Below, one piece after another: positions 1 through 11,638 of a DNA stretch of 64,000 nucleotides (position 1 is the stretch's first letter; each line of letters starts with the position of its first letter). This DNA is from Saprolegnia diclina VS20 (taxonomy: Eukaryota; Oomycota; Saprolegniomycetes; Saprolegniales; Saprolegniaceae). Location of the stretch: assembly GCF_000281045.1 (NCBI RefSeq), contig NW_008246074.1:926359-990358 (forward strand), given 5' to 3'. Under the pieces are notes generated by a model. It ran no database searches. It was given only the letters and a program-made list of their open reading frames with translations, and was not told where the DNA came from. The position numbers and the translations under genes were made by a program.

Positions 1-3000
1 AAAGAAGTTGTACGCTTCCCGGACGTCCTTGGCCACGTGGTAGCAAAGGACGCCAGCGGCAACGAGTGCGTCGACATGGCGGGGGTTGCCCACCAAGTGC
101 CACGCGAGTGCGCGCCAGAGCTTCAACTCGCGCAGTCGCATCGTTCCTGCAGCTTGAAGCGACTGAAAGATGCGCACCGCCCGAGGTAGAAACAGCGTGC
201 GCGTATCGAGAATCGAGCCCAGTGCCAAGCATAGCTGCAGCTCAGTCGTGCTGGACGACCGTAGTTGGGCCGCGGCCAAGCGCGAGAGCCATTCCGACTA
301 CACGGCCATCGTTAATATACCATCATAAGCGAGTCGACACGAACAGGCGACTGAGACCAGCCGTGCGCGACGAGCTGCAGCATTTCATCGTCGTCGTCGT
401 TGTTGACGTCCGCAGCCGGAGGCTGAAGAAAAGCCAAGTTGTGGTACAAGCGCGTCGCCATCGTATGGGTGCCAATGGCATGCTGCTTAACCCAGCGCTA
501 TGCAATTACACGTCAAGTCGACGAGAGTGGCAAAGGGAAGGCGTACTTGAAGGCGCGTTGCGAGCTCGTCGAGCGTGCACGCCGCGATCGGAGCGCAGTA
601 GAGAAGACGCTTTGGCGCTAGAAACACCCGGCGGGCGACACGATCCCACCTACGCAATTAGAACATGCTCCCAGGTCGAGCACAGCTACCAGTAGAAAGA
701 GAAGGCGGCTCCGAGTACCCGCCGTCGCTCGATAGATCGTGGCCCGGTCGCAAATACCGTCGCACTCATGTGTGCGTTTGCACGGAGCGAGACGATCTTG
801 TACGCAGACGTCGACGCCAGATGCCCCTCGTGCTACCCAGCAGATGTGACAACATGCAAAGGCCGACGTTTCTACCTCCGTCACCAGAGGGGCAAGCGCT
901 GGTGCGACTGCGAGTGCGCGCCAGTAGTAGCGTACTGCCAGCACGGGCAAATCGGAAATGTACTGGTGCACAACGCCCGATACGAAAAGGGCCAAGCCGT
1001 TCGTCGGGCTGGCAACGCGCGCGAAAGCGACGACGTCTCCGAGGAGCTGCCACGTTGCCGTCGTCGGATCCAGGCTGGCCGCTGTCGTGAGCATGACGCG
1101 GGCGGCGTCACAGCGCGGCAACTCGAGCGCTGCCGCAAGTCCTCCACAGCGCAACTGTACAGGATCCCGCGCCGTCGTCTCGGTTCCGTACGACTGCAGC
1201 AGCTGCTCGATCGACGCAAAGGTGTCCCAAAGGGACTTGGCACCCGAGAGGCGGGCGGGCGAAGACGTCCACACAAAGAGAGGCCTCGCCCACGACCGCC
1301 GGTACCACGCTTGGAGCCGCCGCGCCGCCAGCTGCCAATGACGCCGACGCACCGCCTCGGGCAAATGCCATCGATAGCGCTCTGTCTTGGTGTTGTACCT
1401 GCACTGTCCATGAGCCTCACGACACGTGACGTAGATAACGACCAGAACGTGATGCGGTCAACGTGGCAGCGCGTCCACGGAGCCAATGAATCCGCCGCAT
1501 CGTGCGACACGAGAAGCGTCTTGGTAGCACCAAGCATATAGGAGGGCGACGTCCCCTGCAGTGGTCCTCGCCACCGCCGTGCATGTAGAAAGCGTTGGTG
1601 CATCTAGTCGCGCGTGTCTCCGCGTTCGATGGTAGGAACCGCAATACCTCGGAGAGAGTAGACTTGGCGGCAGGAAAGTTCAAAAGGCTAGTGCTATAGA
1701 CGCGCTCGGCCACGTCCAGCCGCGGCGTAAGGTACTGCAAGCAGAGAGCGTAGTTGAGCCTGCCCCACCATATGCAAGGATGGGCCGTGAGAGCCGCTTG
1801 GCTGTGCAGTAGCAGCAGCAGGGCAGCGTCGGCGCGCGTCGCCAACCTTTGCCAGTGCCGTCGCCAACGCAAAGCTTTCTCGCACTGGCGTTGCGCCCCG
1901 AGCACGAGCAAGAGACCACCGACAGCGAGTGCGTCGGTTGGATCTGCATACACCGCCGCCGTGTAGAGGGCTTGGGCGTCGCGCCACCGACCCTAATGGT
2001 GACGCATGTGTCGTCAACGGATCGAAGAAGAAAGTACGCACCAGCTCAAAGTGAAGGCCGAGGGCGCGCCGCAAGGACTCCGATGCGGGTTGTGGCAAGT
2101 AGTCGTCAAGACTACGGTACCCCAAATAGTGCCGGCGTTGCGTCCATACCCGGCACCAAGTCTAATGCAAAGCCATGGCCAACTTGAAATGTTGATACAA
2201 TGTACCTGCAGCGTCTCCACGGCCCGGCGTTGCGCTTCACATGCGACGATTGTGTCCATAGCCGCGGCAACATCCGGCGACATTGTAGCGCGATGGGGTG
2301 CGCTCGCAAGCAGTCGCTCCCACACGCGTTGGCCCGTCGGTGCGTGGACCCTAGTGTCAGCGTCAAACCGCATGAGCTCGATCCCACAACGACCAGAAAA
2401 AAAGACGACGCAGCCGGCTTTGGCCTGGGTGGCGCTCAACGTGGTGCTCCATGCGGTACCAGACGTCGATGCGGGCGATCGCGCGCGAGTGTTGGCTCCA
2501 ATACAAGCCTCGCGACGGCCCTTGGCCCGACCAGAGTGCTCCCAGCATGCGCTGGCGCTGGAAACGAAGATAGACCTACGAGCTGTGAGATCTCCCCGAT
2601 ATTGCAGTTGTACCGCGTGGGTTTGAGCCGACTCGGTCGGCGTCGACGCGAGGCGCGAGGCGCGGCACAGGAGCCGCTCGGCCACGTCGACGTCGTCACA
2701 AAAGAGCTGGCGGTAGAGACCATAGTAGAGCCATGTGCGACACGCGTGCGGTCGCGTCACGACAGCAAATCGCAGCGACGTCATCTCGAGCGGAGACCAA
2801 TCGATGCGCTGACGTCGCAGCTGCTGCAACTGAAGCGTCATCGCCTGCGGCAAGTACGCTTGTGCAAACGCATCGAGAAGCAAAGCCCCACGAACTAGAG
2901 GCTCGTTCGGGGTCGTTGTCAAGAGGGTGTGGTAGAGCGCTTTGGCGCGGTCAGCATCATGCTAGGGTAAATAAGGGTTAGGTCTAATTAGTAAATCACA

Positions 3001-6000
3001 AATGAATTCTATAGTCGTCGACGTTGTACCAGCACAAAATGAATGTGGAGAGCGACTGTCAGCATGCGCCGATGCGAGTGCCGGTCGTCAATGTACCGGG
3101 CCTCGGCAAACGTGTTGGTCTGCAGTGCCCAGACCGCTTCGGTCAGCGTCGGAAAGAAGAGGTACCGCTGCGTCCTCTTGCGGAGCCAGCGCTAAAGCTT
3201 GTCCAGACCTCTTCTCCAATAACCGAGTCGGTTGTACCTGTAGCACGGCTGCCGCCACCTCGAGACGCCGCGTCACCGTCAGCGTGGGGTACGTAGGTTC
3301 GACAAGGCCGTCGGCGCCGAGCGGTTTGGCCGTCCACACAGTTGACACGGGTGTAAGCGCCGGGTATCGCATTCGAAATGCTGCATAGTTCTAGACCAGC
3401 ATATTCAGTGTTCAGCCAACAAGGTCGTAGAGTACGAGCAACAGCATTGGCGACGGCGACCGCGCCAGCGCCTGCGTATATACATCGAGCGCCCGACCCG
3501 GTCGATGGCTCACACGATCTAAAAAGACAGCAAAGCTCTCGAGCACCAGCGGGTGCGTCGGTCGGTGCAGATAGGCCGTCTGGTAAAAGAGATATTCGAT
3601 CGAGTCGACCGACGGCCGGTGGAGATGGCGACCGTAGCGCTGGAGTTGGAGGTGGGCCCACCGCCGCCAATGTGGCGCCGTCTCGGTCGCGAGCCAGAAG
3701 GCACTGGCGCAGCAGTGCACAAGCGCCGTGTCGGCGAGGCTGCGCTCTTGCGAGAAACAGAGCCGCATGGCGTACTCGTAGAGCAAGGCGGCATGCGTCC
3801 GCGCTTCGAGCTAGTACATCATCAGGAGACAAGTAAGGGCATACCACTGTCTACTTGGCCCAAGTGCGTGGCGAGTGCGACGTGCAAGGTTGAGAGATCG
3901 TGCACCGCGATCGGCAATGTCGGCTTTTGGTTGTCGAAGCGCTGGGTGTGAGCAAGAGCCCGCACGCACTGGCGAAAGTTGTGGTTGAACATCTGGTGGC
4001 GAAACCAGATCTACCAGACTCGACTCGAGCGCGACCAGACGTGGCTTTTTCTACCTGCACCACGACGGCGGCGTCCGGAAGCGACAACCGCACGCGTCGC
4101 GCGCGCCGAGGGTAAATGTAGTACGGTCCGCCACCAAACCATTGGGTCGTGTTGCGAATGTGCTGGTACTCGACCATGCTGTGTGTTGGCGTCGAGGACG
4201 ATAGAAATATTGTCAATAGCTTGGGCGACGAGGTGCGCCACCACCCCGAAACACGGTGGACATATTCGTACGTGCTGCGCACCTGCACGCGCACCCATTG
4301 GTCGCACGCTTGTTGAATCGCGCGCTGCAGTGCGCGACGGCGCCGGTAGTGGCACTGGCAGGCGAGCGCCACGAGGCCCTTGGCCGCCGCTGTGACGTCG
4401 TCGGTCGTGGCGAGTGTGTAGCCGCCCTCCGCCGTTGCAATCACATGCAGTCGGTGGAGGTACTAGAAAAGACAATTATGGCAACTGAGATCGATGACGA
4501 TGCCGCACCGTCATCACATCGGTGGGCGATCGGTATGGTTGCACCGTCTGCCACACAAACGAGTCTCTACACCGTTGCAGGAATGACATCACGCAGCTTG
4601 AGGACGATGCCAGACCGTGGGTTGTAGATGCGAAGGGTCACGAGCCCCGTGGTGCGGTACGCCTCGACAATCATGCGATACAGAGGTGGCGATGCAGGCG
4701 GAGCCCCAACGGAGGCCGGCTCAAAGCACCAGACGCCAAAGTGGACGCACTCGCCACGCCGGTACGTCACGGGTTTGACCGAGAGGCGCAGGGTACTTGG
4801 AGGCACGAGCTGCAGCCGCGGAGTCAATGCACTTAGCGTCAGAGCCATCGACGCGGACGCTGGCAGGCAAAGATGCTCGGTCAATAGCGACGTGGAAATG
4901 TGGAGGACATAGACAGCCGACGTGATAGGGTTGTACGCCGAGAGGGTTGCGACGGTGGGCTGGCGCGCGTCGCGGTGCAGGGACACGAGCAGTCTAGTGC
5001 TGAGGTGTCTGTGGGTAGAGACCGTGATCGCACCGGTCCACCGACGTTCATGGCGCCGCCGGCGAAGACGGCGGTCGTGCCAGAACGCTGCTTTCTCCGC
5101 GCGCACTTGTCGGTCCCGCTGTACTTGGGCTTGAACGGCTTTGCGTCGGAGACTTCGGCGCACAAAGCAGACAAGGACGAGAGCGCTTCGCATCTCGAGC
5201 GCGGCCCGGAGTCTCGCGTGGTGGGCAGCAAGCTGCACAAGGTACCGACGTCGCTGGGCGTAGCAGCGCCAGAGCGCTTGCAGTCGTATCGTTCGCCAGC
5301 GCAAGAGGCGAAATCTACCGCCACACCATCAGCCGCGCGCTCCCAAATCCCATATAGTTGCTCGTTACTGAGTAAAGGCGCGGTAGCCGCGATGCGTCGC
5401 CTGCAGTCGCACGACAGCACAGAGGCGGCGGCCCAGTCGTCGTAGCGCCATCTCGGTCGCTCGAGACAACAACTGGCGTTGCACGGCCACAGGGCCCTGC
5501 ACAAGGACCCACGCGTAGATGAAGAAGGCGATTGCGTCGTTGGGCGTCTTGGGCGGCGGGTGCGCGGCCGGGACGTGCTTGTACGTACTGTGCGCCATCG
5601 CCACCAAGCACGTTTTCCAGTCGGGCAGCAGAAGCGACGATTGATGCGGTCGCAAATGCAGTGAAAAGTAGGCGTGGACGCTGGCAGCCGAAGTGAGGAG
5701 CAGCACCGTGTGGAGCCGGTAGCTCTTGAGGAACAATGAGAACTTGACGTTGGTGACGCCGTGGGTGACAGGAAAGGTGGTGCAGAGGTCGTCGTAGAGG
5801 ATACCAACGCAAATGTCGAGCGGGAGCGTCTGCACCGCTGCCTACGAGTGGCCATCGTCCATACAAAGGTTACGAAAACGACGACGTACCTGGACGAGGT
5901 GCAGCTGGGACGCCACTGTCTCTAGCAAGACGCGCGTGCATAGCTCGACGCTGAATTGCGTTGTCGTCGCGGTACTCGCCACGTGCGATGCGAGGTACTG

Positions 6001-8414
6001 CTCCATGCGGCCATCGAGCTCCCAGGGAAACCGAGGGTCCACGAGCACTTGGCGCAGATGTTTGGTGCCAAGTAGGTCCCAGCGGTCGTCCGTCACGACG
6101 GCAGGATGGACCGTGACGGTACCAGCCGCCATGTTGACGGCCGTGACGGTGTACGTGTCACCATCGAGTGACAAAGAATCGCCCGGCGAGAGCTGCCAGT
6201 GGCTAAAGCGCGCCTGCGTCTACGTCAAGAATGAATCGATCACGTCATATGCAAGATATGCCGCGTACCATAGCGCTATGGCTGCAACGAAGCGTGTCGG
6301 GTGGGCAAAGCACCGTGAGTGTGCCGGCGCACACAAGGGCTACGTCGACGCGCCGGTGGTGCAAGCTGAGAGCACTGCCGTGTCCAATGTTGGCTGCACT
6401 CAGTCGTGTTGTGATCGGCAGTATCGTATGCGGGGTTGACAGGACGCACACGTCGTGGGTCGACGCAGCGTCGATCCCATGCTACGTGAGAAGAATGGAC
6501 AATGTGTCATCCTCGAATCTCGAGAGGCAACAGTACCTCGCATCGCAGCGCGTCCAGAACGTCCTGCAGCGTTGTCGAAACGGTGGCACGTACGTCGACG
6601 GTGAGCACGGCAGACGGAATGTCCACCTATCGACAACTTATGGTGAAGCATTTTGCAAAGGTGACGAGTACGTGGAGTGTGAGCGTGCAGTGCGTGCGCG
6701 GGGGCGACGCCGCGGCCCGTTGCCGCCGCGCTTCGTCGCGCTTTTCGATATCGCGGTCCATGTCCGAGATCTCGTGGGGGAAGAGCCAATTATAGTGTTT
6801 GTCTATCGCAGTTGGCACAAACACATGGTGACGCGTCTCTTGTCGCGTCTGCAACTGAATATCAATGCGACGCGGCGGCGAGATACACCACGGGCGCCGA
6901 CTTGGCTCCAGCGCACGTCCAAGGATGCTGCCGCGATACAGGAACGCATACGGCTGCGGTACTTTCTATAACATAACAAAGTAGAACAAAGTGTCCCTAC
7001 GACAGCTTGTACCGGCAGGTCGAGAAGCAACCGACGGACGTCGGCATACGAGCTAGCTGCCGTGAGATCGACGGAAGCCACAATGGTGTCGGTGCCGTGT
7101 ATACCGACCAGATGCAACGATGGCGACGCGTCGCAGTGCGGCGCTGCGATTCGCAGGAGCGGCTGCAGTCGCGCCACGTAAGCGTCGAGTAGCGCCGGCT
7201 GCGCTCGCATCGACCGCCCGTCGGCAGCGTGTAGTGTGTGCGTGAGCACTGGCCCGCTTGTCGACCAGAGCGTGATGGTCGTGTCGTTCGAACTGTGTAG
7301 GCGCACCAGGTAGACACGTCCGCCCATTCCCACCGCCCGTCGGACAGCAGGGTGACAACTATGCGCAGTCGGCAGCTCCAGTGGCCTACGGCAGCGCCGA
7401 TGCTGCAGCAGTAGCTGGAGCAACCAAAAGCTCAGTTGCGCCATACCAAGGCTCTCTCGCAGTAGGACACTGGGGAGCCATGCGGTCTCGCCAAGCAAGG
7501 TGGCCGCGATCTCTGTCAGCGCACTCGGTAACATTTGATCCGAAGCGCGCAGTCGGTGCAGGAGCACGCGTGGTGGGGTCTCGTAGAAGCTCATGCCGAC
7601 AAGGGATGTGATGGCGTCCGTCACACAGTGCAAGCCACGGGGCGGGTGGACGACCGCTTGGATCTGGGCTATCGCTGCAGGGGAGAGCGCGTTAAGCGCG
7701 TGGTCGAGAAGACCCTTCGTCGGTATGACATGCTCCACCGCGTCCTTTGTACACGGCGGCTGCCAGCCCAATAGAAAGTCCGCGTCTTGCAAGAGACTGT
7801 CAGCCGCCGCTTTGTAGCAACCGGCCACGGCCTCGAGCTCGCACGATACAAAAAATGGGTTGGGTGGCGTCGATATGTTGAGAAGCGCGTGGACGTCCAA
7901 GGTTTCACGGGCTAGAAGGGTTAGGTACGGCGCGCCCTGCCATCGAAAGCTCGGTGTTGCGGGGGCTCTGGCGTGCGCCGCCGTCTCGCGTTTGGCCGCG
8001 CGCCATTCGAGAAGCGTGAGCACGGCAGTGTTGGTTGCGTCACCGAGGCGTCTCGCCAACTCGCTGGTGGCGGTCGGTCGGTCGACCTTTGACGCCTCGC
8101 GACAGAGAAGACGCATCTCTTGCACTAGGTCGGCGCGTGATAAAATGGCTTTGACAACGCGGCTCTCGGCGACGGCGATGGCGTGCGTGGCGCTATGCTT
8201 GCGCAGTGGGGCCAAGACCGCTGGTGGTTTCTTGAGCTTGCGCTTGTAGCGGGCTGCATATGGCGATGACTTGGCCACCTCGGGCAATGCGAGCGCCACG
8301 TAATCGCGCAGCATCGACTAGAACACACGCATGTATGGCGAGCAACAGTACTTTTCGACGGCGTACCGGCTTGGGCGGGGAGGATACACAGGACGTCGGG
8401 GGCAGCGCGCTCAT
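1..8414 (-). CDS. Large multi-exon IQ-motif/TPR-like protein (3' end beyond window)
   Basis: A minus-strand gene that starts at 8414 and leaves the window at base 1. Three exons fit exactly: 8414-8367, 8317-7013 and from 6965 down, joined by 49- and 47-nt introns in phase 0; the acceptor just before 8317 shows that the obvious ATG at 8314 is internal. Further exons are joined by short introns, for example near 5350-5305 where the frame is kept. IQ-type calmodulin-binding motifs are readable near 5390 (LQATHRGYRAF) and 5290 (RLQALWRCYAQRRRY). The part below 4.4 kb is helical and TPR/HAT-like, with segments such as DRAKALYHTLL and ALDVYTQALARSP. I do not recognise an orthologue. A scaffold or flagellar protein is possible but is a guess. 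Several 3' exon borders are unresolved, and a split into two genes cannot be excluded. Confidence 0.6.
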
Positions 8415-8956
8415 GCAGCACTCGGTCCAATCGACGTCCTTTGAAGATCGCAGACGCACGCGAAACGGTCGCTCGAGCGAGACAGATAGATGGATACAGT
8501 GTACAGTAGGTGGATAGATCGATGGATGGATAGATCGATGGATGGATCGATACGACGACGTTTTTCGCGTGAATAAGCCTACGGGAGCCGCCTTGGATTG
8601 ATCGCTCGACTCTGTCGTTGTCATTCGACTGCACGGATACGCAGAGCGTGGCGTTGAGCTTTACCAGATAGTCTACTGGTCAACAGGAACGGAATCTGGG
8701 CCGACAACCGTGCGGTCTGAGTCGCGACGGGCGATCTGCCGAGTCAGGTGCGTCTGAGTCGGTTGCCATCGTCGTGGATCCTGCACTCGAATTTGCATCG
8801 TCGAGTAGCTCGCTCGTCGCAAAGAGGGCGGCGCCCTCCACCGCTGGTGTAGTTGGCATCCGGTTTTATCAAGTGCAATCGGGCGTGTAGTCAGACTCAG
8901 AACGCGTTCTGTTATCAGATGCGCCTCAGACATGCGGCCCACGACTCACTTTTCCA
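8415..8956. promoter_or_regulatory. Divergent intergenic region with a tandem repeat
   Basis: About 540 bp separate the starts of the IQ/TPR gene and the RNase T2-like gene, so the region probably holds both promoters. It contains a GATA/GATG-type tandem repeat at about 8511-8552. A TCACTTTTCC stretch at 8946-8955 matches the oomycete initiator consensus TCAYTT, but it lies only a few bases before the ATG. No coding exon is evident. Confidence 0.4.
8511..8552. repeat. Short tandem repeat (GATA/GATG type)
   Basis: A 16-bp unit made of GATA, GATC and GATG steps is repeated about two and a half times, with related GATA/GATG words on the left from about 8484. It is a microsatellite in the divergent promoter. 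Open frames across it on the minus strand are only repeat translations rich in Ser, Ile, Pro and Tyr. Confidence 0.8.
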
Positions 8957-9852
8957 ATGGCCATGCGTTGCGTACTCGCAAGCGCAGCTGGTCTTTTCGC
9001 GATCGCGGCGGCGGCGTCGACACCCAAGCCACCCAAGACAACGACACCGCCCCCCGAGACGCCGGCACCGACCCACGACAAATTCTGGGGCTCACAAGAC
9101 CTGTGGATCTACACCAGTGCGTGGTACCCGGAGCAGTGTAGCTGCATGTGCGCCTCGATTTGCTACCACCCGCCGCCGTACATCAAAACCAACCTCGTCA
9201 CCGGTCGCTTGTACCCGATCTACAAAGAGAATGTGCCGCAGCTCTCGCGCCTCGAAGACGCGACCGCGCCACGCCTCGCCCACCCTGCGTGCACGCGCAA
9301 GCCGGCGCTCTTCTCGGGCGACGCCATTCGCGCCGTCACGCGCGACAAGCTCATCCAGTATTTCCCATTCGACTTCAACAAGGACCCGGCCAACATGTGG
9401 AACCCGGACGCGCCCGCGCCGATCAACGTGATTCCCATGTACGACTTCCCGTGCAGCGGCATGCTCGAGACAAACTACTTGCGCACGGCTGTCCAGATGG
9501 CACAGTACATTGGCACACCAAAACTCATCACCGACAACATCAACGGCACCGTGACCAAGCCGGCGCTCGTCGCTGCGTTCAAGAAGAAGGGACTCGACGT
9601 ACGCAGTCTGGTCGACTCGATATCGGGCTGGACTATAAACATTGTGGATAGGTTGTCTTGCGCTGCCGGGACAATGCGCTCTACGAAGTGTTTAGCTGCT
9701 GGACCAAGAACGTACCGTATCCATATCAAGTCGACGAGAACGACCAGTCGTTTGCACCTGCGCAGCCCATGCAGTGCCCGCCCGCCGTCGTCGCGCAAGA
9801 AGGCAGCTGCGGAAACACGATCCGCATCACCAAGTTTGTCGACCGCGGCTAG
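8957..9852 (+). CDS. Secreted RNase T2-like protein lacking the catalytic motifs
   Basis: Two exons, 8957-9598 and 9652-9852, joined by a 53-nt GTACGC...TAG intron in phase 0, give 280 aa. The N-terminus is a signal peptide (MAMRCVLASAAGLFAIAAAA) followed by a Thr/Pro linker. The fold assignment rests on RNase T2 landmarks in order: DLWIYTSAWYPEQC resembles the first beta strand and Cys (WPxxYC), NYLRTAVQMAQ the helix after the active site, and VVLRCRDNALYEVFSC the conserved C-terminal strands and cysteines. In the family the catalytic histidines sit in HGLWP and KHG. Here the matching places read VTGRLYP and YDFPCSGM, so both histidines are absent. The protein is probably secreted and glycosylated (NGT) but not an active ribonuclease. 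A binding or effector-like role is inferred only. Confidence 0.7.
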
Positions 9853-10573
9853 TCCTACCGCGACGACGAAGGACACTATTGTCATCTGCGTCATCGACAC
9901 TTGGACACTTGGCGGCTTGCATGCTTCATGCTACATGTAAGAACCCTAAATGGAGTCCGCGTGCGTGCTTTTTTGCATGTCGCCTCGTCGCATGAGTCTG
10001 GCTACGAGAGTACGCTGTCCAACTCGTTGTATGGTCGATGTGAAGGGATCGACGTGTGATGCGCTTTCGAATGCTTGCTCAGACGCTGCTTGCGTAGAGA
10101 AGAGCGGCTGGTGTAGAGATGAGCACTTCTCCGCTCGCTCGCCGGCTGTGGCTGTGCTTGCAGCGGTGCGGGCTCCGTTGTCCGACGAGCCAGTCACCAG
10201 TCTTGACGCCCTTTACTCTGCATATCAAGGCTGTGTTCGCGTTGAAACCAAAGTAGCACGGGTTAACTCAAAGGCTTTGCATACGTAGCGCTAGCCAGAA
10301 TGCGTGGGAGGTGGCACCAGCACGTGGTCGTTGGGAGTGAGCTGCGTACGGAGAGATTCATCGTGTGGTGGACCCCACTCGCCGAGCTTTTCTCTGCATG
10401 CGTGTGCATTGTTTAGGTCCGAGGACCCAGGAATGACAAGTTGTACACTGTTCCATGTACTACGTGCGTCGTGGTGGCCATGCGCATAAGGTGGTGGCCG
10501 TCGTCGCACAATTCCTGGATACAGCAATTAAACACTGTTTTAAGTCGCCACATGGTGCCAAAACGGCTAGCGC
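9853..10573. other. Intergenic region, no gene seen
   Basis: About 720 bp between the RNase T2-like gene and the Nudix gene. An open frame of 112 codons at 9950-10288 on the plus strand shows no domain and atypical codon use, and I do not accept it. The right half presumably carries the Nudix promoter. Confidence 0.5.
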
Positions 10574-11527
10574 ATGGTGGCACCGCAGACCTTCCTCGAC
10601 GACCTGCAAGCGTCGCTGGCGCGCCGGCCCGTACGCGTCCTCAACGGCGCCCGCGTACGACCGCTTCATGCTGCGCCTATTGTCGTCTGAGTATGCACTC
10701 TGTGTAGAAGGCCAGCGTCGCGGCTGTCCTCCGCGTGGACGGCGACCGCATCCGGCTGCTCTTCATCCGCCGCGCTGTCAACCCGCGCGACCGATGGAGC
10801 GGCCAGATCGCGTTTCCCGGCGGCAAGTGCGAGGCCAACGAAACGTCCCTCGAGACTGCGATCCGTGAAGCTAGAGAGGAGGTCGGTCTTGACCTCGCCT
10901 CGGCCACGTTGCTCGGGCAGCTGCCGGTCCGCGCCGCGACAAGCGGCAACACGATGGTTGTGAGTACGCACGGTACGCAACCCATTCCTTCTACGTCTCG
11001 TATCCATCGCTCTCTGTCTAGTCTTTCTCTGGACGGAGATGGCGGCGCCGGCATTCACGCTGCAGACGTCCGAGGTCAGCGCCGCCTTTTGGGTCGACGT
11101 CGAGCATGTGCTCACGGCGCGCCTGCGCGAGCTGCGTATTCCGCTGGACGCTATGAGGCGCCGCACGAACGAAGCGCCGTATCTCCACGTACGCCTTGTT
11201 CTGTTGCTACAAGAGATGTAGCCTCGCACGTAGCGCATGCTACGCCTTCTCGGGTGGTCGACGATTGCGTTTCCTTGCATATACCTCCCGCTGCCGCATC
11301 AGAGAGGCAACGACGACGAGCGTAGCGATCGCGGTGCCGACGAGTATGTGCTCTGGGGCCTTACCTATGGCATGGTGCTCGATCTCTTCAAGGACATTCC
11401 CGGCGCCCGCCACCGCCCGTCGACGTCGCTGCTCCTTGTCTACAAGCACAGCCAGCGCTACAGGCTCTACGTCCTCCTCCACGCTCTATGTGTAGTAGCT
11501 GTAGGCTACGCCATGGCCAAACTCTAA
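10574..11527 (+). CDS. Nudix hydrolase, CoA diphosphatase type, with C-terminal membrane helix
   Basis: Four exons (10574-10654, 10708-10972, 11022-11188, 11234-11527) separated by introns of 53, 49 and 45 nt, all GTAC...TAG, encode 268 aa. A complete Nudix box lies at residues 66-88, with pattern G-x5-E-x7-REA-x-EE-x-GL. It is preceded by SGQIAFPGGK, the hallmark of the NUDT7/NUDT8/CoA-diphosphatase group, and followed later by EYVLWGLTYGMVLDL, which also fits that group. The expected reaction is hydrolysis of CoA or acyl-CoA to 4'-phosphopantetheine and 3',5'-ADP. The last ~22 residues (LYVLLHALCVVAVGYAMAKL) form a single hydrophobic helix at the extreme C-terminus, suggesting tail anchoring, for example in a peroxisomal or mitochondrial outer membrane. 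That location is inference. It runs tail-to-tail with the MAP kinase gene, with stop codons about 110 bp apart. Confidence 0.88.
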
Positions 11528-11638
11528 GCACTGCGATTAACGGCTTTACACCATGCGACCGAGGAGCGACTCAACGTGACGCCAACCGCGACCTCGCCAA
11601 CTGTGGTGGCATACACACGTGCCACCGACAGCGACCGT

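Noticed and set aside
66-695. A 209-codon plus-strand frame at the left edge
   Set aside because: It lies opposite the IQ/TPR gene, whose minus-strand frames show consistent helical repeats; the plus reading has no domain.
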